From: CAZTVN01 sp964617145 | Lineage (GTDB): Bacteria; Patescibacteriota; Gracilibacteria; UBA1369; JACRIC01 | DNA: 10,223 nt | Assembly (NCBI GenBank): GCA_964617145.1 | Contig: CAZTVN010000045.1 | Span: forward strand, 1 to 10,223 | Direction of reading: 5' to 3' | Shown here: positions 1 through 5,902 of the stretch, piece by piece | Layout of the letters: each line of letters opens with the position of its first letter | How positions within the stretch are numbered: the first letter of the stretch is position 1 | The notes under the pieces: model-generated | What the model was told of the DNA's origin: nothing | Databases searched by the model: none | Seen by the model: the letters and a program-made list of their open reading frames with translations, nothing else | Position numbers and translations under genes: made by a program

Positions 1-54
1 TGCAGCCGAAATGGTAAAATTGCAGTAGATGGTATGTTTTTCAGCACCTCCTTA
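1..54 (-). repeat. Partial copy of a short palindromic (MITE-like) repeat, cut by the left edge
   Basis: Read on the minus strand, 54 to 36 is identical over 19 nt (TAAGGAGGTGCTGAAAAAC) to 9373-9391, and 7 to 1 (GGCTGCA) is identical to 9421-9427. The spacing between the two blocks is 28 nt here and 29 nt there, and the interior is similar but diverged. The second inverted arm, which is visible in the right-hand copy, would lie left of the window. The outer end is a TA dinucleotide (53-54). The element lies just upstream of the glycosyltransferase gene. An in-frame ATG at 34 lies inside the repeat, which argues against using it as that gene's start. Confidence 0.7.
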
Positions 55-72
55 AGAAACCTCACAAGCACC

Positions 73-101
73 TTTACTTCCAGTTATTCTTACTTTTTAA
101 T
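73..101 (+). promoter_or_regulatory. Candidate promoter for the glycosyltransferase
   Basis: TTTACT (73-78, 4/6 match to the -35 consensus) and TTTAAT (96-101, 5/6 match to the -10 consensus) are separated by 17 nt. Transcription would begin near 108 and give a leader of about 28 nt before the ATG at 136. The promoter would therefore exclude the upstream in-frame ATG at 34. AT-rich DNA yields such matches by chance, so confidence is limited. Confidence 0.3.
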
Positions 102-135
102 AGGAAATGCTAAGAAAAGCTTGAAAAATCATCTT

Positions 136-1266
136 ATGAAACACCTCCTTATTATCGATCCGGCTGATTTTATTGGTGGTGCAGAGCTTTTTACCATCGA
201 CCTTCTTAAAAAAATCGATCGTACTCTTTTTACTGTAACGGTCGTAACAGGGACACATGAACCTTATATCCAAGCACTTAAACCACTCAAGGTAAAAATA
301 CGTCACATCGAGATACCTCGTCTAAAACCTTTATCATTTGGCACTTTTTTTCGTTTTTTTTCGACGGTGCGTGCTTTACGAACTATTATTCGCGAAGAAA
401 ATCCGGATTTTCTTCAAACAAATTCTATTCGCGCCCATATTTGTGGATCTTTTGCCGCTCTTTTAACTCGCAAAAAAATTTTTTGGATTTTGCATGATTT
501 TACTTTTTCTCGATTCTTTTTTCGACTTCTCATATTTGTTCCTCAAAAAATCGTTATTGCGAGTCAGGTAGTCAGGGATTTTTATAAAAATATGATACCC
601 AAACGCTATCACAAAAAATTTATTATTATTCCTAATGGCATTGACTTTGAGAATTTTCAATCTGTGCCGATCCGAAAAACGTTCAAACATGAACTCAATC
701 TTGGTGAGGGAGTTCGCTTTGTTGGGATTATTGGACGTATTGATTGGTGGAAAGGGCATGATCATTTTTTGAGAGCTTGTTCAAAAGTTCTTGCTCAATA
801 TCCAAAAACGAGATTTCTTATTGTCGGAGCATCGAGTGCTCATGACCCTAAAACCCAAGCCTTTGAAAGGTCTTTGAAGGAACTCGTCTGCGATCTTCAC
901 ATGGAACGAGAGGTGTATTTTTTGGGTTTCCGAAAAGATGTTCCAGCCATTATCCAACAATTATCAGTGCTTGTGCATGCTTCAACTCAAAACGAACCAT
1001 TTGGAAGAGTTGTTTTGGAGGCTATGGCCTTAAAAACCCCTGTCATTGCAAGCCCCTTTGGCGGGCCTAAAGAAATAATCGAAGATGAGAAAAACGGCCT
1101 TTTGGTCGACCCTCTCGATCATGAAAAATTGGCTCGATCTATTTGTCGCGTTCTTGAGAATGAAAAACTTGCTCATAAACTTCGGACACTGGGCTTAAAA
1201 ACAGTTCAGAAACATTATGATCTTCCTAAAATAGTAAAGCGTATTGAAAAACTTTACGAGGAGTAG
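136..1266 (+). CDS. Glycosyltransferase, GT4-type (group 1 family)
   Basis: Probable retaining glycosyltransferase of the GT-B fold, moving a sugar from a nucleotide-sugar donor to an envelope glycan, lipid or other acceptor that cannot be named. With the start at 136 the protein has 376 aa. The N-terminal Rossmann half begins with MKHLLIIDPADFIGGAE; the IGGAE at 13-17 is the usual acceptor-side glycine loop. NGID lies at 167-170, GRIDWWKGHD at 200-209, and the donor-site EPFGRVVLE at 287-295 gives the GT4 E-x7-E pair (E287, E295), followed by a GGP loop. An in-frame ATG at 34 would add 34 residues, but it lies inside a repeat, and the GT4 strand beta-1 begins right after the ATG at 136. No signal peptide or clear membrane segment is seen; basic and aromatic patches (about 110-140) could allow peripheral membrane contact. 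No other glycan genes are visible, so the substrate is unknown. Confidence 0.88.
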   Translation: MKHLLIIDPADFIGGAELFTIDLLKKIDRTLFTVTVVTGTHEPYIQALKPLKVKIRHIEIPRLKPLSFGTFFRFFSTVRALRTIIREENPDFLQTNSIRAHICGSFAALLTRKKIFWILHDFTFSRFFFRLLIFVPQKIVIASQVVRDFYKNMIPKRYHKKFIIIPNGIDFENFQSVPIRKTFKHELNLGEGVRFVGIIGRIDWWKGHDHFLRACSKVLAQYPKTRFLIVGASSAHDPKTQAFERSLKELVCDLHMEREVYFLGFRKDVPAIIQQLSVLVHASTQNEPFGRVVLEAMALKTPVIASPFGGPKEIIEDEKNGLLVDPLDHEKLARSICRVLENEKLAHKLRTLGLKTVQKHYDLPKIVKRIEKLYEE

Positions 1267-1335
1267 TAAGGGATTGATCTTTTTAAAATAGAAAACGATA
1301 TAAGAAACCCCTTAAATAAGCCAATAATAACCTAT

Positions 1336-1364
1336 TTGACTTTTCTATCTTAATACATTAATAT
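1336..1364 (+). promoter_or_regulatory. Candidate promoter for the AAA ATPase gene
   Basis: TTGACT (1336-1341, 5/6 match to the -35) and TAATAT (1359-1364, 4/6 match to the -10) are separated by 17 nt. Initiation would be near 1371. This leaves about 75 nt of leader before the TTG at 1446, or almost none before the non-ATG codons at 1374 and 1389. The -10 lies inside the left arm of the inverted repeat at 1357-1388. Confidence 0.35.
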
Positions 1365-1388
1365 AGAAATTGTATTTACTATATTAAT
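1357..1388. repeat. 10-bp perfect inverted repeat overlapping the ATPase promoter
   Basis: ATTAATATAG (1357-1366) and CTATATTAAT (1379-1388) are exact reverse complements with a 12-nt spacer. The left arm covers the putative -10 and the right arm covers the start of the transcript. It could be an operator for a dimeric repressor or a weak AU-rich hairpin. There is no GC stem and no T-tract, so it is not an intrinsic terminator for the preceding gene. Confidence 0.5.
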
Positions 1389-1445
1389 ATAAAGATACAG
1401 CCTATAGATTCCAGCATACAACAATACATCCAAAACCAGATCAGC

Positions 1446-2858
1446 TTGGCACCAGTTGGTCTAAAAAGTTACACGCACGACCAAGAAGGCAACCCTTATT
1501 TGACAAGAGGAATTTTTATTCGATTGGAAAAGCTCTTGAATGATTTTTTGGAAGGACAAAAAGAAATTCGCATTGCCGCGATTCCTGGATTAAGAGGAGT
1601 AGGCAAAACTACGGTGTTGGCACAGCTTTTTATGAAAATTTATCATAAAATGCCTGATCGTATTTTTTATCTTTCCGCAGATCAGGTGATTAATACCATC
1701 GGAAGCGATCTAAATACCGCATTTGAAGCATATCAAAAAATCATAGGAAGTAGCTTTGAAGCCCTTGATAAGCCTCTTTTCTTATTTATTGATGAAGTTC
1801 ATTTCGACCCCAAGTGGCCATCGATTCTCAAAAACATCTATGATCGCAGCAAGCAGGTTTTTATTCTCTGTACAGGTTCTTCTGCATTATCGCTCCAATC
1901 ATCCAGCGATCTAGCCAGACGCGCGATATTTGAAAAGCTGTATCCAATGAATTTTACGGAATATCTTCTTTTAAAAACGAAACACCTGGCAACGAAAAAT
2001 CCGCAAGCGCACATTAAATTTCCTGTAAAAGGATTAAAGGACAATTTGAAAAAGGCCTTATTTTTCAGTCGTAATGCCGAAGAATGTTTTAACCAGCTCC
2101 AAGGGCTGCAAAATGCTGCAGGACAATATTGGCTTGGAGTAGACAGCTTCGAAATCGATCATTTTTTACGCTTTGGTACTATGCCTTTTGCGCTAACCAT
2201 TAAAAATTTAGAGCGTATCCATGTCCTGATTCACGAATTGATCGATAAGGTAATTGGAAAGGATCTTTTTGAAATGGGGAAATTCGACGCTGCAACTATT
2301 GAGCGTGCAAAATCAATTTTGCTGATGGTGGCTTCAAGTTCCGAAATCAGCGTAAATAAAATTGCAGGGGCCATAAAAAATATGGCAGTTAATACGCTGG
2401 CTGATGTATTGCAGGCTATGGAAAAAGCGGAAATGTTAATTCGCGTTTACCCTTACGGTTCGGCCTATAGGCAAGTGCGCAAGCCTTCCAAATATCATTT
2501 TATGACCCCCGCAATTCGTCATGTGCTTGTTACTTTAATAGAAGGACAAAAAGCTTTTGAGTCATTTAATGGGTATTATTTGGAGGATATTGTCGCATTG
2601 ACTCTTTATCGGGAGTTCGGGCAAAAATTACTTAGTCCAATTATGTATGATAGTGCTCAAGGAGGCGCGGATTTTATACTCAATCTTCAAAGTCGCAATA
2701 TAGTAATGGAAGTAGGCTATGGTGAAAAGGGCATTAAACAAACGGAAGCAACATTGAGCAAAATAGGAGGTGGATACGGCTTAGTGCTTTCCAATTCAGA
2801 ATTGGCCATTCATAATAACGTAGTTAAAATTCCGATTAAAAACTTCTTACTGATCTAG
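1446..2858 (+). CDS. AAA family ATPase with DUF4143 / PD-(D/E)XK-like C-terminus
   Basis: A P-loop ATPase of the AAA_14/DUF4143 type, a widespread family with no settled function that is often mobile or defence-associated. Residue numbers assume the TTG at 1446. Walker A is GLRGVGKT (48-55), Walker B is LFLFIDE (111-117), a sensor-like TGSSA lies at 143-147, and an arginine pair (R158, R159) could act as the finger. A winged-helix-like segment follows at about 285-360. The C-terminal nuclease-like fold shows E380, GGADFIL (406-412) and MEVGYGEKG (421-429). The usual E-x-K lysine is replaced by G424, so cleavage activity is doubtful unless K428 substitutes. The start is uncertain: the frame is open upstream to the TAA at 1359 but has no ATG or GTG, and the TTG has no SD. 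The gene is convergent with purM, 27 nt apart. It is an isolated cistron and may have been acquired. Confidence 0.8.
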   Translation: MAPVGLKSYTHDQEGNPYLTRGIFIRLEKLLNDFLEGQKEIRIAAIPGLRGVGKTTVLAQLFMKIYHKMPDRIFYLSADQVINTIGSDLNTAFEAYQKIIGSSFEALDKPLFLFIDEVHFDPKWPSILKNIYDRSKQVFILCTGSSALSLQSSSDLARRAIFEKLYPMNFTEYLLLKTKHLATKNPQAHIKFPVKGLKDNLKKALFFSRNAEECFNQLQGLQNAAGQYWLGVDSFEIDHFLRFGTMPFALTIKNLERIHVLIHELIDKVIGKDLFEMGKFDAATIERAKSILLMVASSSEISVNKIAGAIKNMAVNTLADVLQAMEKAEMLIRVYPYGSAYRQVRKPSKYHFMTPAIRHVLVTLIEGQKAFESFNGYYLEDIVALTLYREFGQKLLSPIMYDSAQGGADFILNLQSRNIVMEVGYGEKGIKQTEATLSKIGGGYGLVLSNSELAIHNNVVKIPIKNFLLI

Positions 2859-2885
2859 GAAACACTCAATAAGAGCAATCACAAA

Positions 2886-3899
2886 CTATAAAGATGCAAT
2901 ATATCCGATTATTTTTGACTTGATACCGTGTTTGGAAGCAATGGATTCAATCATTTTTGCATCCTTTTCAGGACAAATAAGAACCATTCCAACGCCCATA
3001 TTCCAAGTTTTGTAAGCTTCTTTTTCGCTGACTTTTCCTATATCCATAAGCCGTAACATGGCGTCATGCGGTTTTGGCAAAGAAGAAAAGACCGCTTTGT
3101 GATTTCTAAGAATCCGAGAAGTATTATTGTAAATGCCGCCTCCCGTAACATGGACAATGCCGTGAATATCAACGAGCCGTTTTTTCTGATACCCACCGAT
3201 CATTTCAAGAACGCAGCGATGATAAATAAGAGATGGTGTCAAAACAACTTCTCCCCATGATCGCTCATCATTCAATGATTTTTTATACCAATTCGGCCCA
3301 AATTTTTCTTCAAGAATATATCGAATAAGTGTAAATCCATTGGAACGAAATCCGCGACTCAACAGCCCCACCATGACATCATTTTTACGAATATTTTTAC
3401 CAGTAATAAGTTTCTCTTTCTCCACAATACCAACACAGGCAGCATTCCAAGTCATCCCATGAACCAGCGAAGGAAGTTCAGCGATTTCGCCACCAGGGAT
3501 AACAATGTGTTGTTCGTGGCAGGCCTTAGAAAGACCTTTCATCATAGATGAAATCGCTTTAGGCTCAACATTACCGGTATCAATCGTATTTACCATAGAA
3601 ATAACTTCTGCTCCAAGGCATACCGCATCATCCGTAACCATAGCTAAAAGATCATAGCCAAGTGTATCGTATTTTCCCATGAGCCGAGCTACTTCAATTT
3701 TTGTTCCCACACCATCACAGTTGTGCACAAGATAGTAACCGCCCATATCAAGTGCTCCGCTAAACCCTCCTTCGATATTAAACGGCCTTCCGATCATTCC
3801 TTTACGAGAAGGGAACGTCATTTTGGCGTATTTATAGGCTATTTTCGAAGATGTATCGCCAAGAGAAACATCAACGCCAGCTTTTTTATAAGTGCTCAT
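2886..3899 (-). CDS. purM: Phosphoribosylformylglycinamidine cyclo-ligase (AIR synthetase)
   Basis: Catalyses the ATP-dependent closure of FGAM to aminoimidazole ribonucleotide, step 5 of de novo purine synthesis, in the cytosol. At 337 aa it is close to the usual family length of about 340-350. It opens with YKKAGVDVSLGD (4-15), followed by the ATP-binding DGVGTK (62-67), GGEIAELP (136-143), RSNGFTL (185-191), HVTGGG (250-255) and NMGVGM (300-305), all in family order. Some conserved positions differ from the common form: HNCDGVGTK instead of a T/G-rich lead-in, MVTDD where VND is usual, and GGEIAE instead of GGETAE. It is a divergent but apparently intact PurM. It starts 2 nt after the ftsE stop and has no SD of its own, which suggests one transcript and translational coupling. 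No other purine genes are visible. Confidence 0.93.
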   Translation of the reverse strand: MSTYKKAGVDVSLGDTSSKIAYKYAKMTFPSRKGMIGRPFNIEGGFSGALDMGGYYLVHNCDGVGTKIEVARLMGKYDTLGYDLLAMVTDDAVCLGAEVISMVNTIDTGNVEPKAISSMMKGLSKACHEQHIVIPGGEIAELPSLVHGMTWNAACVGIVEKEKLITGKNIRKNDVMVGLLSRGFRSNGFTLIRYILEEKFGPNWYKKSLNDERSWGEVVLTPSLIYHRCVLEMIGGYQKKRLVDIHGIVHVTGGGIYNNTSRILRNHKAVFSSLPKPHDAMLRLMDIGKVSEKEAYKTWNMGVGMVLICPEKDAKMIESIASKHGIKSKIIGYIASL

Positions 3900-3901
3900 A
3901 T

Positions 3902-4633
3902 TTATTCGTTTAAAGAAGCATCGATATGAATTTCAAATGAAAGATTTCGTAGGGCGTCTAAGTCATATCCACCTTGTTCAATATCACTTATAACACGACC
4001 TTCATGCATCATGACAACGCGTTTTTGGATAGCATTAACCATCCCTTCATCATGGGACGCGAGGATGACCGTGGTGTCGAGGCTATGAATTTTCAGCAGA
4101 ATATCAACAATTTCTTGGGTACTTCTTGGATCTAAGTTTCCAGTAGGTTCATCAGCAATGAGAAGACGAGGTTTGTGCACGATAGCACGGGCAATAGCGG
4201 CCTTTTGTTTTTCACCACCTGAAAGTTGTTCAGGAAAATGATCCATTCGATGTGTCATACCAACCGTTTCAAGGGCTCGATGAACATGTTTGTCTATAAG
4301 CTCATCAGTTTCCCCACAAACTTCCAAAGCAAAAGCAACATTTTCATAAACGGTTTTTCTGGGAAGAAGTTTATAATCCTGAAATACGATACCGATTCTC
4401 CGACGATAGTATTGGAGCGTTTGAAGATCCATAGTAGTAATATCGTAGTCATCAACACTGACAGTTCCAAAATCGGGTTTTTCCGCACCAATAAGAAGGG
4501 AAATAAGAGTGGTTTTTCCTGCGCCCGAAGGACCAATGAGTGAAACAAATTCTCCCCCTTCTACATTCAGAGTAACATCGTCCAAAACAAGATGATTTCC
4601 ATATTTTTTTGAAATATTTTGAAAAACAATCAT
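3902..4633 (-). CDS. ftsE: Cell division ATP-binding protein FtsE
   Basis: ABC ATPase that normally pairs with the membrane protein FtsX at the septum to control peptidoglycan hydrolases. The order of motifs is Walker A GPSGAGKTT (34-42), Q-loop FQDYKLLP (84-91), signature LSGGEKQ (137-143), Walker B LLIADEPTGNLD (157-168) and H-loop ASHD (192-195, H194). FtsE rather than LolD/MacB is indicated by IGIVFQDYKLLP and TVYENVAFALEV (94-105). At 243 aa it is slightly longer than the usual 220-230, with an extra C-terminal tail. Oddly, no ftsX follows: the next gene, 2 nt downstream, is purM. A candidate promoter lies at 4667-4696, and no SD is visible before the ATG. A generic ABC ATPase of the lipoprotein-export class remains a less likely alternative. 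Confidence 0.87.
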   Translation of the reverse strand: MIVFQNISKKYGNHLVLDDVTLNVEGGEFVSLIGPSGAGKTTLISLLIGAEKPDFGTVSVDDYDITTMDLQTLQYYRRRIGIVFQDYKLLPRKTVYENVAFALEVCGETDELIDKHVHRALETVGMTHRMDHFPEQLSGGEKQKAAIARAIVHKPRLLIADEPTGNLDPRSTQEIVDILLKIHSLDTTVILASHDEGMVNAIQKRVVMMHEGRVISDIEQGGYDLDALRNLSFEIHIDASLNE

Positions 4634-4666
4634 TGAGGTTTTAAGTGGAAACGAAATGATGATCTC

Positions 4667-4696
4667 AATATACAGGCTTAAGAAAGGGAAAGTAAA
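4667..4696 (-). promoter_or_regulatory. Candidate promoter for ftsE-purM
   Basis: On the minus strand, TTTACT (4696-4691, 4/6 match to the -35) and TATATT (4672-4667, 5/6 match to the -10) are 18 nt apart. Transcription would start near 4660, about 27 nt upstream of the ftsE ATG. It lies just downstream of the large palindrome, so ftsE-purM could be transcribed independently of xer. Confidence 0.35.
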
Positions 4697-4714
4697 TATT
4701 TTGTCAGCTTTTCC

Positions 4715-4883
4715 TTGATCGATAATGCGATAAGGAGCGAAAGTATTTTCCTCGAAAACCGTGTCGCTATCGGACTCGCTATCATGTACGCTCGTCCGAT
4801 TTTTCGTGATACATGATCACTCGAAAGCGACACGAATTGTTTTCTTAAAAAAATACTTTCGCTCCTTATAAGAAGTCGATCAA
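4715..4883. repeat. Large nested palindrome (MITE-like, TA-AGGAG termini)
   Basis: Reverse-complementary segments nest in order. 4715-4722 (TTGATCGA) pairs with 4876-4883. 4730-4750 pairs with 4850-4869 with a single bulged A (ATAAGGAGCGAAA, then AGTATTTT). 4755-4760 pairs with 4839-4844, and 4761-4769 (CGTGTCGCT) with 4826-4834. The apical part offers competing pairings: 4770-4776 with 4795-4801, 4782-4789 with 4810-4817, and 4806-4810 with 4816-4820. TCGCTATC is directly repeated at 4765 and 4777. The core between TA dinucleotides (4731-4732 and 4867-4868) is 138 bp. It lies between xer and ftsE, contains no gene, and has no T-tract directly after it on the minus strand. It is most likely a MITE-like or cruciform-forming element; a transcript boundary is possible. 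Confidence 0.8.
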
Positions 4884-4896
4884 AAAAACCAAAGTT

Positions 4897-5808
4897 TTAC
4901 TTATGGTATTTTTGGTGGGTTTCTCGGAGTCTTTGATTAGTAATATGAGTATAGATCTGAGTCGTTGTAATGGATGAGTGCCCAAGGAGTTCTTGCACCG
5001 ATCGTATATCCGCTCCATTTATAAGCAATTGGGTTGCAAAGGAGTGCCGAAGGACATGAGGGGTCACTTTTTTCAGAATACCAGCTCGAAGGGATATCAT
5101 GCGAACAATATTTTCAATGGAAACCGTGCTTAAACGTTTGTGCTCTCCAAAAGAAACATCATCTTTTTTGCTTGATCGACCGTGATTAATAAAAAGAGGC
5201 TTAAAGTTATCTGTTCGGGTTTTTAGGTATTCGTTGAGATATTCTTTGGCTCGATCGGAGAGAAAAACAATGCGTGGCTTTCGACCTTTCCCTCGGACCA
5301 TAAATTCTCCACGTTTAAGATCAATATTATCGCGATTTAAGGAAGCCAATTCACTTACACGAAGGCCCGTGGAATAAAGCGTTTCCAATATGGCACGATC
5401 ACGTAAACCCTTCTTATTTTTACAATCAATGGAAGCGAATATCAGTTCGAGTTCTTCACGAGCAAGGTACGTTACGGTTCGCTGCTGGATTTTGCTTAAA
5501 TCAATTTTTTCTGGCGCCAAAGTGTGTACATCATTTTTGATAAGGTATTTAAGAAGAGCGCGGAGAGCGATAATATGATAATTTTGAGTTTTCCTCCCAA
5601 GTGTCCGACTCCGATCATCTTGATACCGATTTAAGTGGAGACGATATTTTTGAATAAGATCCAGATCTATAGATTTTGGGTCGATATCGCCGGAAAAATT
5701 GAGAAAGCGTTTTAAGTAATGATGGTAGTTTTCAACGGTTTTTCGAGCTTGGTTTTTACCAATTTCCGCATGTTCGAGAAATTGGGTGATGTGTTGTGAA
5801 AGATTCAT
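4897..5808 (-). CDS. Tyrosine recombinase, XerC/XerD family
   Basis: Site-specific recombinase that would resolve chromosome dimers at a dif site. The 303-aa length is typical of Xer proteins. An N-terminal SAM-like DNA-binding domain (about 1-95) precedes the catalytic domain (about 112-300). The full catalytic set is visible: R150 in STGLRVSEL, K174 in VRGKGRKPR, H251 and R254 in HVLRHSFATQ, H277 in LLGHSS, and nucleophile Y286 in IYTHIT. C versus D cannot be decided from one gene; organisms with a single Xer use one protein for both roles. Mobile-element integrases of this family exist, but the length and the absence of phage or integron genes favour Xer. The gene is divergent from dgt over 94 nt. 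No dif-like site was recognised in the window. The large palindrome follows the stop after about 13 nt. Confidence 0.9.
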   Translation of the reverse strand: MNLSQHITQFLEHAEIGKNQARKTVENYHHYLKRFLNFSGDIDPKSIDLDLIQKYRLHLNRYQDDRSRTLGRKTQNYHIIALRALLKYLIKNDVHTLAPEKIDLSKIQQRTVTYLAREELELIFASIDCKNKKGLRDRAILETLYSTGLRVSELASLNRDNIDLKRGEFMVRGKGRKPRIVFLSDRAKEYLNEYLKTRTDNFKPLFINHGRSSKKDDVSFGEHKRLSTVSIENIVRMISLRAGILKKVTPHVLRHSFATQLLINGADIRSVQELLGHSSITTTQIYTHITNQRLRETHQKYHK

Positions 5809-5832
5809 AAGAATTTATTTTTTTGAAGAATT

Positions 5833-5861
5833 TTGAGTAATCTTTATCCAAAAGATATTTT
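5833..5861 (+). promoter_or_regulatory. Candidate dgt promoter
   Basis: TTGAGT (5833-5838, 4/6 match) and TATTTT (5856-5861, 4/6 match) are 17 nt apart within the 94-nt divergent gap between xer and dgt. The leader to the ATG at 5903 would be about 35 nt. The match is modest and comes from AT-rich DNA. Confidence 0.28.
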
Positions 5862-5884
5862 AAGCTAAGATGATGCCGTGGTAA
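5857..5884 (-). promoter_or_regulatory. Candidate xer promoter
   Basis: On the minus strand, TTACCA (5884-5879, 4/6 match) and TAAAAT (5862-5857, 5/6 match) are 16 nt apart, with a leader of about 40 nt to the ATG at 5808. It overlaps the candidate dgt promoter on the other strand, so the two divergent genes may interfere with or share regulation of each other. Confidence 0.3.
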
Positions 5885-5902
5885 ATCGGGATTAACCAAA
5901 AC

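Noticed and set aside
45..54. CACCTCCTTA, identical to the 16S rRNA 3' end, considered as a 16S rRNA remnant
   Set aside because: Only ten bases match, the sequence before it is unlike helix 45, and the same block recurs as the end of the repeat at 9373.
34..135. N-terminal extension of the glycosyltransferase from ATG 34
   Set aside because: The ATG lies inside the repeat, the extension is Ser/Thr/Phe-rich with no family match, and the GT4 fold begins right after the ATG at 136.
1267..1314. TAAGGG ... CCCTTA as a terminator or another TA-bounded repeat after the glycosyltransferase
   Set aside because: Only 6 bp of pairing across a 36-nt loop with no T-tract; too weak to support.
4226..4543. 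Plus-strand 105-codon ORF antisense to ftsE, and similar antisense ORFs over xer, pcrA and panC
   Set aside because: All are shadows of strongly conserved genes on the other strand, with no motifs or SD of their own.
4730..4869. dif site for the adjacent Xer recombinase
   Set aside because: The arms do not resemble a 28-bp dif with 11-bp arms and a 6-bp centre, and the palindrome is much too long.
4876..4899. T-rich run after the xer stop (minus strand) as an intrinsic terminator
   Set aside because: The seven-T run is preceded only by a 4-bp ACCA/TGGT pairing, so there is no convincing GC stem.
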